This document shows, piece after piece, positions 46,421-58,337 of a stretch of DNA of 64,000 nt (within the stretch, counting starts at the first letter, position 1; each line of letters begins with the position of its first letter). The position numbers and the translations under genes are program-made. The stretch lies in NCBI GenBank assembly GCA_014281115.1, contig JACONQ010000004.1, positions 3,968,001 through 4,032,000 of the forward strand. Direction: 5' to 3'. This DNA comes from Laburnicola sp. R22_1. Taxonomy: Eukaryota > Ascomycota > Dothideomycetes > Pleosporales > Didymosphaeriaceae. A model generated the notes under the pieces. The model worked only from the letters and a program-made list of their open reading frames with translations. It made no database searches and had not been told where the DNA came from.

Positions 46421-49400
46421 ATGAACGTCCTACTTTTGGGTGACCAGACTGCGGACCAGCTTGCGGTTCTGCGCAAAGCCTGCACGTGGAAGGACAACGC
46501 AGTGCTCAAGACATTCCTGGAGCGCACTAGTGTTGCACTCCGCGAGGAGGTACGGAGGCTCCCGCGGTCGCAGCGAGAGCGGATCCCCGACTTTCTCACC
46601 GTACACGATTTGGTGGAAGCTTACGCAGCGGATGGCTCCAAAGTTGCACAGCTAGAGAGCTCGCTGGTCACGATAGCGCAGCTGGCGCATTACATAGGGT
46701 AAGCAACAACGGACTTGCACTTTGGCGGAGCCGAGCTGACCCTCCAAGCTACTACGGCGAGAACCCCACAGAGCTACCAAACCCTGTGAATACAAGAGTG
46801 ATCGCCTTATGTACCGGGTTGATTGCGGGCTCCGTTATTGCATCGGCAAGGAGTCTGCAAGAGTTGGTGCCGCTTGCCGTCGGGGCTGTGCGAATTGCGT
46901 TCCGCACCGGCACTTGCGTCGGAGCGATGGCGGATGCACTCGACAGCACAAAGGAGAGCTGGTCTACGGTTGTAGGCAACATCTCCGAGCATGCCGCAAA
47001 GAGCGCGATTGCAGAGTTCCACGACCAGCACAGCATATCCGCATCCGCACAGGCCTACGTTAGCGCCGTTAGCGTGACGGCGATTACCGTCAGCGGTCCG
47101 CCCTCAACCACGAGACGCCTCTTCGCCCACGTCGACGCCTTCAAGAACAATGCGCGTGCGCGGATCCCCGTCTACGCGCCTTACCACGCGCCGCACCTCT
47201 ACAGCCATGCCGACGTCGAGCGTGTCCTGGACGGCAAGTTTGCTGACCTCCTCCGAAGCTCCCGCCCTTACGCACTGATTCACTCCTCCTCGTCCGGCAA
47301 ATGCCACACCGCAACCAGCACCTTCGAACTCCTCCAGAGCGCCCTTGGCGAGATTCTCCTCGACCCGGTGCGATGGGACAACCTTTTGGAGGAGGTTGTC
47401 TCCCAGGTCACGACCGTCACCCGCGCCGAGGCTACTGTCACCGCCATTGGCGCCGCAAACGTTGCCAACAGCCTTGCCTCCGCACTCAAGGCTGGCGGCC
47501 AGTCTTCGATCACTGTTCGTGACCACACCGCGTGGATTGCAAAGAGCGAGCACACCAATGGCCGCACACAGAACGACAAGATCGCCATCGTCGGCATGGC
47601 CGGTCGCTTCCCCAATGCTGCGACGCACGAGAAGCTTTGGGAGTTGCTGGAGAAGGGCCTGGACGTCCATCGCGAAGTGCCTGCGGATCGGTTCGACGCC
47701 CAGGCTCACTGCGACCCCTCCGGAAAGGGAAAGAACAAGAGCCATACTCCCTATGGCTGCTTCATCGACGAGCCGGGACTCTTCGACCCGCGATTCTTCA
47801 ACATGTCGCCTCGTGAGGCCGCACAGACTGATCCTATGGGCCGGCTGGCACTGACGACCGCATACGAGGCTTTGGAGATGTCTGGCTATGTCCCCAACCG
47901 CACCCCCTCCACCAAACTGCACCGCATCGGAACATTCTACGGGCAAACTTCAGACGACTGGCGTGAAATCAATGCCGCTGAGAACGTTGACACGTACTTC
48001 ATCACTGGTGGTGTCCGTGCTTTCGCATCGGGGAGGATCAACTACTACTTCAAGTTCTCCGGTCCATCGTACAGCATTGACACCGCCTGTTCCTCGTCGC
48101 TTGCTGCCATCCAGCTGGCTTGCACTTCGCTCTGGTCCGGAGACTGCGATACCGCGTGCGCTGGAGGCTTGAACGTCTTGACGAACCCTGACATTTTCTC
48201 TGGCCTCAGCAAGGGTCAATTCTTGTCCAAGACTGGTGGCTGCAAGACGTACGACAACGATGCCGACGGCTACTGCCGCGGGGACGGCTGCGGGACTATC
48301 ATCCTCAAGCGCTACGAAGATGCCATCGCCGACAAGGATAACATCCTCGGCTGCATCCTCGGCGCGGCCACCAACCACAGTGCCGAAGCCGTTTCAATCA
48401 CACACCCTCACGCTGGTGCGCAGGAATTCCTCTACAAGAGGGTGCTTGCAAATGCCGGTGTTGACGCCCACGAGATTAGCTACGTGGAGATGCACGGAAC
48501 GGGTACTCAGGCTGGTGACGGCATCGAGATGACTTCGGTGACCAATGTCTTCGCACCCCGCCATCGTCAACGAAAGCCCGAAGAGCCACTCCACCTCGGT
48601 GCTATCAAGGCAAACATTGGCCACGGCGAAGCAGCTTCTGGCATCAACTCGATGATCAAGACGCTGATGATGATGCACAAGAATGCTATTCCAGCGAATG
48701 TGGGTATCAAGGGCGTCATGAACAAGACCTTCCCCAAGGACTTGCTGCAGCGCAACGTCCACATCGACACCAAGCAGGTTCCTTGGCCCCGCAAGGGTGC
48801 TGAGAAGCGTAGGTTGTTCCTGAACAACTTTTCTGCTGCAGGCGGCAACACTGCGATTGTCATGGAGGATGGTCCCCTGCGCGAAGCTCCGCGCGCCAGC
48901 GATCCCAGGGGCTTGCAGACTGTCACCGTCTCAGCTAGGTCAATCGCCTCGCTCAAGAGGAACATCAACAATCTCATCGACTACCTAGACGAGAATCCGG
49001 AAACCACGCTCTCGAGCTTGGCCTACACGACCACGGCCCGCCGAATTCAGCACAACTACCGCATCGCTGGCTGCGTGGATGATATTTCCAAGGTTAAGCC
49101 TGCCTTGCAGGCCCAGCTCAAAGATACGTACAGCCCGATAGCGATGGTACCAACCAAGGCCGCTTTTACCTTCACTGGTCAGGGTTCTCAGTACACTGCT
49201 CTCGGCAAGAAGCTCTACGACGAGCTAAACAGCTTCAGAGCAGACATCGAGCAACTCGACAACCTCGCCCGCCTGCACCAGTTGCCGTCCTTCACTCCTC
49301 TGCTGGACGGTACCGATGTTGCCACCCTGTCACCAGTTGTTGTGCAGCTCGGCATGGCTTGCATCCAGGTTGCGCTGTCCCGCATGTGGGCATCGTGGGG

Positions 49401-52400
49401 TGTTGTGCCGGTCGCTGTAATTGGCCACAGTCTCGGCGAATACGCAGCCCTCCACGTTGCCGGAGTAATGTCCGCGAGCGACATGGTTCTGCTTGTTGGT
49501 CGTCGTGCTCAGCTGCTGGAGCAAGAGTGTACCGCCGATACCCACTGCATGCTTGCCGTCAAGGGCAGCGCGGAAGCCATCAAGGAAGCTCTTGGCACCA
49601 ACATGCCTGAGATTGCTTGCGTGAATGGTCCCGAGGAAACCGTTCTGTGCGGTACCGTCGAGGTCATCGAGTCCATCAACGGCCTGCTCGCCTCCAAGGG
49701 TTTCAAAGCTACCAAGCTGAACGTCTCCTTTGCCTTCCACTCCTCTCAGGTGGACCCTATTCTCGAGAAGTTCAAAGCCGCCGCCGCGTCTGTTGTCTTC
49801 AGCAAGCCGGAAGTGCCTGTACTCTCCCCTCTGACCGGTGGGGTCATCCGTGAGGCTGGCATCATTGGCCCCGACTATCTTGCTCGCCATGCGCGAGAGA
49901 CTGTCAACTTCTGGAGTGCCCTTGGCACCGGCAAAGAGGAGAAGGCCTTTGACGAGAAGGTAGCCTGGGTTGAAATCGGTGCCCACCCAGTCTGCAGTGG
50001 CATGGTCAAATCGACACTTGGCGGCTCGCCCACAACAGCCCCATCGCTGCGCCGCAATGAGGATCCATGGACGACGCTCACCAACAGCATCTCCACCCTC
50101 TATCTTTGCGGTGTAGCCTTCGATTGGAACGAATTCCACAGCCAGTTCAATGACGCCCAAGAGCTTCTCCCTCTTCCTACGTACTCGTTCGACAACAAGA
50201 GATACTGGCTCGACTACCACAACAACTGGACTCTCACCAAGGGCGAAACCCCTCGTGCGGCTGAACCCAAGGCCATCGAAGCGCCTGTGGCAGTTGCATC
50301 CAAGCTCTGCACCACGTCTTGCCATCGCGTCGTCCGGGAAGAGCTTCACGCCAATTCCGGCACTGTTGTCGTCCAGTCCGACCTATCCGACCCGAAGCTC
50401 AAGGCCACCATCAGCGGTCATCAGGTCAACGGCAATCCTTTCTGCCCGTCGTCGCTATATGCGGACCAGGCTATGACGGTTGCCGATTACCTCTACAAGC
50501 AGCTGCGGCCCAACATGCCCACCCCCGGCTTGAATGTTTGCCACATGGAGGTTACCAAGGGCCTAATCCCGCAGTATCCGGCTCCTCCTGCTGGCCAGCA
50601 TCTGCAGATCGAGGCGACGGCTGATCTTGAGACCAACAAGGTAGAGGTCAGGTATCGCAGCGTTCCCGCAGACGGCTCCAAGGTGCTGGCTGAGCACGCC
50701 TTTGGTAGTGTCAAGTACGAGGACGCCAATTCCTGGAAGGAGGAGTGGGCGCGCACCCAGTTCATGGTGCAGACCCAGATCGACATTCTCACGCAGAAGC
50801 TCCAGACCGGCGCCGCACACAAGGTGCTCCGTGGCATGGCGTACAAGCTCTTCAAGGCTCTCGTCAACTACGCCGACAACTACCGTGGCATGGAGGAAGT
50901 CATCTTGGATGGCAAGACGACCGAAGCTACGGCCGCTGTCAAGTTCCAGACAACCCCTGTCGACGGCGAGTTCTTCTGCTCCCCGTACTGGATCGACAGT
51001 CTTGCTCACTTGTCGGGCTTCATCGTCAACGCCTCAGACCACCTTGACTCTGACAACTCCGTCTACATCTCGCACGGATGGGGTTCCATCAGAATCTCGA
51101 AGACGTTGTCGCCGGAGAAGAAGTACCGCTCCTACGTGCGCATGCAGCCCGCCCCCGGCAACATCTCTGTGGGAGATGTTTACATCCTGGAAGACGGAGA
51201 GGTCATCGGCATGGTAACGGGGTTGAAGTTCCAGAACATCCCGCGCCGCGCCCTCAACATCATGTTGCCGCCCCCTGGCGCCGCAAACGCTGGTACTACA
51301 GGGAAGGCTGCTCCCAAGGCTGCGGTCCCTGCCTCTGCTCCAGCCAAGGCGCAAAATGCTCCCGTCAAGGCCAGAGCCAAGCCCGCTGCGAAACCGGCCG
51401 CGAAACCGAAGGCTGTCAAAGCCCCCAGAGCTTCTGCCAATTCCACGACGTCTCGTGTTATGAAAATCATTGCCGAGGAGACCGATGTTGACATGTCGGA
51501 GCTCGTTGACGAGGCTGCCTTTGAGAACCTTGGTGTTGACTCACTGATGTCGCTCACCATCTCGGCCAAATTCCGCGAGGAGCTCGATATCGAGATTAGC
51601 TCCACACTCTTCACTGACTACCCCTCTGTCGGCGAGATGAAGAAGTTCTTCTCCCAGTACGACGGTGCCGCTCCGCTTGCTGAAGACGACGCCGATTCCG
51701 ACACAACAGAGGGTACCTCGCACCTATCTACTCCGTGTGAGGCTGGCGAGACAAGCACCCCGGCGAGCTCAGCCCCCAGCGAGTCTGGTGAAGTCAAGGT
51801 CGCCGAGGCCTACACGGTTGTTGATGGCGAAGCAAGCCTTGCGCGCAAGATCGTCGCCCAGGAGATGGGCGTCAGTGTCTCCGAGATCACAGACAAGCTC
51901 GATCTCTCCGCCATGGGAATGGACTCTCTCATGGGCTTGACCATCCTGGGTATTCTGCGCGAGCAGACCGGCATCGATCTTCCATCCACGTTCTTGACAA
52001 CCAACGTCACGATCGAAGACATCGAGAACGAGCTGGGCATGCGTCCCAAGCCCCAGGTTCAAGCTGCTGCCAAGGTCACTTTCAAAGTGCCAAAGCCGTC
52101 CAAGGCTCAGCTCGTTGAGGTGAACAAGAAGTTGGAGCAGGTCGTCGATGTCTCAAAGCTCCCTCCTGCGAGCTCAGTCCTGCTGCAGGGCAATGCCAAG
52201 GTCGCCACGAAGAAGTTCTTCCTAGTTCCTGATGGGTCCGGAAGCGCTACTTCGTACGTTTCCATCCCCAACATTTCTCCCCACTTGACCGTCTACGGGC
52301 TCAACTGTCCGTTCATGAAGTGTCCGGAGAAGTGGACTTGCGGTGTTGAGGGTGTCTCTGCCATCTACCTGGCAGAGATCAAGCGCCGACAACCCGAAGG

Positions 52401-52997
52401 TCCTTATATCGTCGGTGGTTGGTCGGCCGGTGGTGTCATGGCCTACGAAGTCGCGCGAATGATTGTCGAGGCCGGTGAGAAGGTTGAAAGCCTGGTTCTT
52501 ATCGATGCGCCCTGCCCCGTTGCTCTCGCCCCGCTTCCAGGCCGTCTTCACATTTTCTTCGACCAGATCGGCCTCCTCGGAACTGGCAAGCCTGGTGGTA
52601 CTCCCGGCTGGCTGCTGCCCCACTTTGCATCCGCCATCAGGAACTTGAAGGAATACGACCCCATCCCCATGGACCCGAAGAAGGCGCCCCCTGTCCTTGC
52701 GATCTGGTGCACTGACGGCGTGTGCCCCAACCCGGATGATCCTCGCCCGCCCCCAGGCGAGGGTGAAGACCCGGCCCCCATGAAGTGGCTTCTCAACAAC
52801 CGCACCGTCTTTGACGACAACGGTTGGGCACAGCTTCTGCCAAAGGACAACTTCGAGTACGCTGTCATGGGCGGCAATCACTTTACGATGATGAAGGGTG
52901 AACATGTGAGTATCACTTGCTTACTACTCTGATATGCCACTAATGATCACAGGGAGTTACATTGGGCAAGCTCATCCGGAGGGGACTGAAGTTGTAG
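46421..52997 (+). CDS. PKS1: Non-reducing polyketide synthase, DHN-melanin type (SAT-KS-AT-PT-ACP-ACP-TE)
   Basis: Three exons, 46,421-46,698, 46,749-52,905 and 52,953-52,997, give 2,159 residues. Intron 1 (50 nt, GTAAGC, branch GCTGAC) restores the frame into the SAT; intron 2 (47 nt, GTGAGT) adds the TE tail GVTLGKLIRRGLKL. Domains: SAT about 1-350 (ALCTG, Cys114; HAPH, His239/242); KS about 370-790 (DTACSSS Cys540, MHGTGT His675, NIGHGEA His718); malonyl-AT about 890-1200 (GHSLGE Ser987); product-template about 1290-1600 (GHQVNG His1317, YWIDS Asp1509); ACP1 GVDSL Ser1691; ACP2 GMDSL Ser1819; TE GWSAG Ser1985, Asp2012, His2137. All catalytic residues are present. Length, tandem ACPs and TE fit tetrahydroxynaphthalene synthases, which condense malonyl-CoA and cyclise for DHN melanin. 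A naphthopyrone (YWA1-type) synthase has the same domains and is the main alternative. No melanin partner genes are in the window. Confidence 0.9.
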
Positions 52998-53780
52998 TTG
53001 ATGTATTGTTGTTGGTTTGCATGCATTCCACTTGTTCAAGAGTTGAACCTTGGAATGTGGGCGTTTGGGCTGGCTTCCTTCATGTACAAGTATAGGCGTT
53101 GGACGTCTGGGTTTCTGTTCGTTTCGTTTCGTTGTTGGTTCTTGTCTGCACACTCGCTCTGCTGCTTGCTTTGCCTAGGCGTGTTTTGCGCAGCGCTTGT
53201 CTAATGCTTAATGACTCTCCTTATCTAATGACACCAAGAGACTATTTCAAGATAATCTTCTTTCTCGATGCGCGCCTTGTGCTTCCTTGTACAGATTCGG
53301 CTTACTGATGCTTGACCACGAGGTTCTACTTTTTCTCTGCTTCGCGACACCCATCACATGCAACAGCAGCTATCTGACTCGCTATCCAGCCTTGTCTGGA
53401 TAACCCAATAGACTAGCCTGCTCACCTCTCCCTAATCTTCCCGTTTCCTCCTCAGCAGCATGCCCCGCTCCTCGCCAACGAGCTCACAGCGTCCACCTGC
53501 AGTCCAACAAAAGCAGGTTTCTCTCTAGCAGAGGACTATTGCACTCCACTGTTCTGTTCCGCATCTGCAGCTAGAACATGTAGTTAGTCCTACTGCCAGC
53601 CTCATTTTTTCCTGGCAGTGAGCACGTGCAAGAGAGGAGATGAGGCTGAATGGTGAGCGGGGTTTTGGATTGGGGATTGGTGAGCGGAGGGTACTCCGAT
53701 CTGTGATTGTGGCGTGAGAAGGGTGGTAGGTGGTAGGTAGTGTGCGGGCGGCCGGTGGGAAATGTGGGTCGCGACGGGTG

Positions 53781-53848
53781 GGGTTTATTGGGTAGGGTTT
53801 GTTGGGTAGGGTTTGTTGGGTAGGGTTTGTTGGGTAGGGTTTGTTGGG
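53781..53848 (+). repeat. G-rich 14-bp minisatellite
   Basis: About five units of gggtttgttgggta (first unit gggtttattgggta). Closely spaced GGG runs make G-quadruplex formation on the plus strand plausible. It is telomere-like in feel but not the TTAGGG repeat. Confidence 0.85.
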
Positions 53849-54713
53849 ATGGGTTGGTGGGGATGTGGTGTCGGGTGGATACGGTTCTTTGTGGGATTAA
53901 GGGCGGGATTCATGTGTCGTGATAAATGATGGGCTCATTCATGGTGGAGGAGTTGGCTGTTGGGTTGGATTGGATTGGGACTTGAAGTCCAACTGACATT
54001 GAACAACAGGCACTTCATTTCGCTGCGTTGTCTTCGACGCTGACAATAAGAGGGCCGCCTATACGCAGAGATGATAACCCGTCATCTTTCCAGCTGGCAG
54101 AACATGCATGCTCGAGAGCACATAGAATGGAGTCTGCGCAGACAAGCCACAGCTACGGAAGTACATCCTCCAGCTTCAGCTCCGTCTCGAAGAATAAGAT
54201 TCCAATTCGTCCTGCCCACCTGCAGTAGCCGCAGCACGTGAAACTACATAGTCAGGTAGGACGTAGCAGCGCTGACCTGATCCGGAAACTGTGGATAGCT
54301 AGAGAAGTGACGCGGCGAAAGATTTGCACTGTTAGCTGCGCAAGGCTGTCTCAGCTGAGGTTGCGGTGCATTCTGCATGTGCGTGGTGCTAACTACAGAA
54401 GAGGATATCTGGTGCGGCTGGGCAAACGGCTCTTAGGGGCGTCCCGTGCATTAGTGTCGCTAATGCAGAGGCGTTTGTTAGCTAGCCGTTAGGCTACCGT
54501 TGTATGAGCCAGCACGTGAATATACTGGAATGTTGTGCTTGGCTTCGTAGACGCCGGTGACTACAGAGTCAGACGTTGGCCATAGTACTAACATGATAGG
54601 CTTAGTTCGATATCTAGTGGACGGGTGGCTCCCAAGTAAATCAAGGTCGTGGATGTTACGGAGCAGGGCGTGGTTGCCAGTTATGTCAGCCGATTACTAA
54701 GCGTGCCCCGCAT

Positions 54714-54723
54714 CGCACGTGAC
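54714..54723 (+). promoter_or_regulatory. E-box CACGTGAC upstream of prefoldin gene
   Basis: gcacgtgacg lies about 80 nt before the prefoldin ATG. CACGTG is the core bound by fungal bHLH factors (Cbf1-type). Function here is inferred from position only. Confidence 0.3.
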
Positions 54724-54798
54724 GCCGCTACAAACACCAAACGTTCAACATCGAAAACATAGCGAGGGAGGTTTCTCGCGCAGCGTCGCAATCTCAAG

Positions 54799-55648
54799 AT
54801 GGCTGCAACGCTGAAACCCGACAGGTAAGCAGCCTCTCCACCCAACGTATCTTTTCTAACCCAATTGCAGCAAGGATGCGCCCACCAATCCCCGCGGCAT
54901 CCCCCTCGCGCCCTTCGTTGACCGCGTCGAAGACTACGTCACCGACCGCTCCCAGGTCGAAAGCACAATCAACAGCTTCAAGGAGATGATATCGTAAGCA
55001 GCAATGCCTGAACTGCGAAGGAACTTGGCTCATACGGTGGTCGTAGGAAGTACCAGTTCATGGACCAGAGCACGCAGCGGCGGGCAGCGGGGCTAAAGGA
55101 CAAGATCCCCGATATTCAGAAGACACTGGAGACGGTGCGATTCTTGAAGGCCAGGAAGGTACGGTGTTGCTATCGCGACTGGGGGAAACGCCCCGCTAAG
55201 ATTCTTCGCAGGCAGACGCCGACCCGATCGAGACGACGTTCGAGCTGAACGATACGCTGTACGCAAAGGCAGAGGTGCCGCCGACCGACGAGGTGTACCT
55301 GTGGCTGGGCGTGAGCAATACCATATGCGCTGTGGGAGTGTACACAAGTTGACGGTGCGCAGGCAAACGTCATGCTCGCGTATCCCATCCCCGAGGCGGA
55401 AGAGCTCCTCACGTCGAAGCTCGACACGGCGAAGAAGAGCTTGGAGGCGTGTGAGGAGGACTTGGAGTTCTTGCGGGAGCAGATCACGGTAGGGTTCTGG
55501 GCCGAGGAGGCGATATAAGGCTAACGCGGGACAGACGTTGGAGGTGGCTTTTGCCCGGGTGTATAATTGGGATGTCGCGCAGAGACGGAAGGAGCGTGAG
55601 GCGGGTGAGTCAATAGAGGGCAAGAAGAGCGGGTCGCCGAATGGGTAG
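54799..55648 (+). CDS. PAC10: Prefoldin subunit 3
   Basis: Six exons: 54,799-54,824, 54,871-54,993, 55,047-55,158, 55,212-55,310, 55,363-55,488 and 55,535-55,648, total 600 nt, 199 residues. All five introns are 46-53 nt with GT..AG ends and restore phase. The protein is an alpha-type prefoldin subunit (VBP1/Pac10 family): N-terminal helix (RVEDYVTDRSQVESTINSF), SKYQFMDQSTQRRAAGL and DIQKTLETVRFL, the beta-hairpin core (TTFELNDTLYAKAEV, VYLWLGANVMLAYP), then a C-terminal coiled-coil helix (EELLTSKLDTAKKSLEACEE to ARVYNWDVAQRRKE). Prefoldin is a hexameric cytosolic co-chaperone that hands nascent actin and tubulin to the CCT chaperonin. Length matches orthologues. An ordinary housekeeping gene with no functional link to the PKS. 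Confidence 0.93.
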
Positions 55649-56046
55649 GCGGTAGGATATGGTGCCGGTGCGGCTGTTTCACAACAGGGGTTTCGTCGAA
55701 CATGGGCGCGGGAAGCGGGCCTGGGATGCGCAATGCATGTGCGATGTCTACTCAATTTACACCGTTTCTACGGTCAGTTTTGTCCCAACTCTACCAATAG
55801 ACGAAGTGACTTGAAAACATATGTTTGCAGCAGACACGTTGAGTGCCCATTCTGGCCGGCTTTGAAAAGGCGTGATGTTCTTACAGTCAGACCCTAAGGC
55901 CATACTGTCAAACATGGACTATCTATTCCTTGATGCAAAGCTTTCTCTCACGGCGTTTTACCGTGTACCGAAAGGTTTGCGATGATTTTCTCTGAATTAC
56001 TTGATGCAATTTCTATCGTACCTCTCTCACCTCTCTTACTACTCTC

Positions 56047-56165
56047 ACCTCTATTCACCTCTCTTATCTCTATTCACCTCTCTTATCTCTATTCACCTCT
56101 CTTATCTCTATTCACCTCTCTTATCTCTATTCACCTCTCTTATCTCTATTCACCTCTCTTATCTT
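56047..56165 (+). repeat. 19-bp CT-rich minisatellite, about six units
   Basis: Near-perfect copies of cacctctcttatctctatt, all pyrimidine-rich on the plus strand, about 120-235 nt upstream of the TATA box. Confidence 0.9.
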
Positions 56166-56280
56166 TCTTACCTCTTACCTTTCTTACTATTCATACCTTT
56201 ATGCGCAGCCCTACTAAAGACTCTCACCTTTCTTATATCTCTTACCTCTTATCTCTCACGCTATCTCGCCTCCCCCTGCC

Positions 56281-56288
56281 TATATAAA
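56281..56288 (+). promoter_or_regulatory. TATA box of the helicase-like gene
   Basis: tatataaa, 70 nt upstream of ATG 56,358, followed by a CA/CT-rich leader and a good start context (caacaaATGG). This arrangement is typical of expressed fungal genes and shows that the promoter outlived part of the coding sequence. Confidence 0.55.
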
Positions 56289-56685
56289 CCCCCACCCACC
56301 CCAGGTCAACCAACCTTTCCTCCACAATCAACACACCTTCTTTCACACTATCAACAAATGGCTTTTGTGCTTGCAAAGGCACCACAGTGCTTAACAGACG
56401 AATCCGACATCCCCCTCCTTTGTGGAGAACGCCCTTCCGGAGGACTGGTACCCCGAGACTCTGCCATTTACCGTCGCGCTCGCAGCCATTGCGGACAGAA
56501 CGGACACTCGACGAATCAACCGGATCGCAGATTTCCCCGATCAGTACGCGGATGTGGTTGCTGAGCTTGGCGAACGGGAACTTGCCTTCCGCAAGAACAC
56601 CTCTAAGCGTGCTAAGGGTCTGGGAGGATGAGATTGCCAAGCGCGTCGAGGACCCACCTAAGCTGTTACTGTACCGTAAGTATCT

Positions 56686-56875
56686 GTGGGCGGGCAGGCA
56701 TATGAGGCATATGAGGACAACAAGCTGTATTGCTATCTGCAGAAAAGAGTGTGTGGAGTGAGGAGTCTACCGAGGAAGAAAGGAGAGGGCGAGAGCTTTA
56801 TCTTGAGGATAGTGGTCTGTGCACCTGGATGGAACCTTCTACACACACCACCTCTGACGTAAGTCACGTGGCTAC
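56686..56875 (+). repeat. 190-bp block shared with 4,633-4,812
   Basis: See the partner block. Here it includes the 3' half of a likely intron and the exon encoding VWSEESTEEERRGRELYLE, and it ends exactly where SNF2 homology begins. Confidence 0.8.
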
Positions 56876-58337
56876 AGTATCACCTCTCAAGCTGTCTGGA
56901 GAGTTGGCGCTGACGACTTTGCTCGCAGATGGCGCGATTACACGCAGTTCGCCAGTCATCCCAACGCTGCAGCAGCACGACATCGTTCTCACCACTTACG
57001 GCGTCCTCCGGTCGGAGTACAAGGCGCGAGACGAAGGCAAAGACCGATTCCCGCTCCTCTCCGTTCACTGGTTGATGGTTGCCTTGGACGAGGGGCACAT
57101 TGCTGCCAACCACCGCACAACGACCAGCAAGGTCGTCTGCAACTTGCACGCCACACACAAGCTCGTCATGACAGGGACACCTCTCATGAACGAATATTTT
57201 GACATTCAGGCGCTCTGGCGCTTCTTGGGAGTGGCGCCTTGGGCTGACTACCGAATTTTCAAAGATGTGAGGTCCGCTCGCTTCTCTCCATTCCTTTGTT
57301 TGCTAATGATGGCAGTACTTTTATTTGAAGAAGACGAGGAATACGGCCGAACTGGTAGGGGGGGCTCGCTCCTTACACGCCGATTGAACGCCATGCTAGC
57401 AGCAAGCCTCAAGGCATGCCCCATATACCTAACCAAAGAATCCACATTTGATGGAAAACGGGTTCTTGGCCTGCCGAAGCCCACGCTCATCAACTGGGAA
57501 TACGAACTCGACGACGACGAGCGCGCAGCCCAAGACGAAACCCTCATTAAAATTCAATGGGACAGCGAGGCACGGATGCAGTGGCTCGAAGCTAAGAAGA
57601 CGGGAGCATACAGCGGCGAAGCCCCGGGTGCCCTTTTCCGATATCTCTCCGAGGCGCGACTGGGCCTCGTAAGCGTTCACTGTCAATTTGCTAGATACAG
57701 CGAGGAAGCCGACACCGCGGAAGTCAGCAACGATGTTGACAAATCCAAATTGGAGAAGCAGCGTGCGAGGATCAAGGCCCTCATGCGACGCGAGTGGAGC
57801 GCTAGCACCCGGCTCCGTCTTGCAACTGGGATCATCGAGGATCGCCTCCAGACACCTAACACCAAAATTGTGGTGTTTGCCTCGTATCTATGCGCACTTG
57901 ACGCCCTAGAGGTTGCTTTGGCATCGAGAGGCATCGAGGTGCTGCGATACGACGGTACGCTCGACAAGGCTTAACGGAGCAGCACACTCGACAAGTTCAA
58001 CAAAGACAAGGAGCCAAGAGTATTCATGAGGACAACGAGGTGGGGGGCCTTTGGCATCGACCTCACCATCGCCACTGACTTCCTGATGTTAAACCAAGAG
58101 TGGAACCCAGCCGTCGCACACCAGTGCAAAGACCGAGTGGTCAGGGCCCAACAGAAGAAAGTGGTACAGGTGCACGTTCTGCATGCCAATAGATCCCTGG
58201 ACATCAAGACGAGACTCACACAAGAACTGAAGTCGGAGAAGGCGTGGGGGCTGCTCCAGCTAGATGAGGAACTCCGGAACGAGATGGAGAGGATGGGCCA
58301 CTGGTCACAAGAGACGTTTGAGATAGAGGTAAGCACA

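Larger units (their letters stand above)
52998..54798. other. Intergenic region between PKS and prefoldin gene
   Basis: 1.8 kb without a convincing gene. It should contain the PKS 3' UTR and the prefoldin promoter. Holds a G-rich minisatellite (53,781-53,848) and several CACGTG hexamers (about 54,235, 54,513 and 54,717). Confidence 0.6.
55649..56357. other. Intergenic region with CT-rich minisatellite and helicase promoter
   Basis: No gene seen; the long apparent frames at 55,982-56,564 are translations of the CT-rich minisatellite. Contains the 19-bp repeat and a TATA box 70 nt before the ATG at 56,358. Confidence 0.7.

Noticed and set aside
47104..52905. Long minus-strand ORFs (up to 339 codons) inside the PKS
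   Set aside because: They are antisense shadows of a GC-rich coding exon; the plus strand carries every PKS motif in order.
53781..53848. Internal telomere remnant
   Set aside because: The unit gggtttgttgggta is not TTAGGG; the similarity is limited to G-runs.
55093..55755. 220-codon minus-strand ORF over the prefoldin gene
   Set aside because: It crosses exons and introns of a well-supported plus-strand gene and resembles nothing.
55982..56564. Leu/Ser/Ile-rich ORFs that look membrane-like
   Set aside because: They are translations of the 19-bp CT minisatellite and promoter, not genes.
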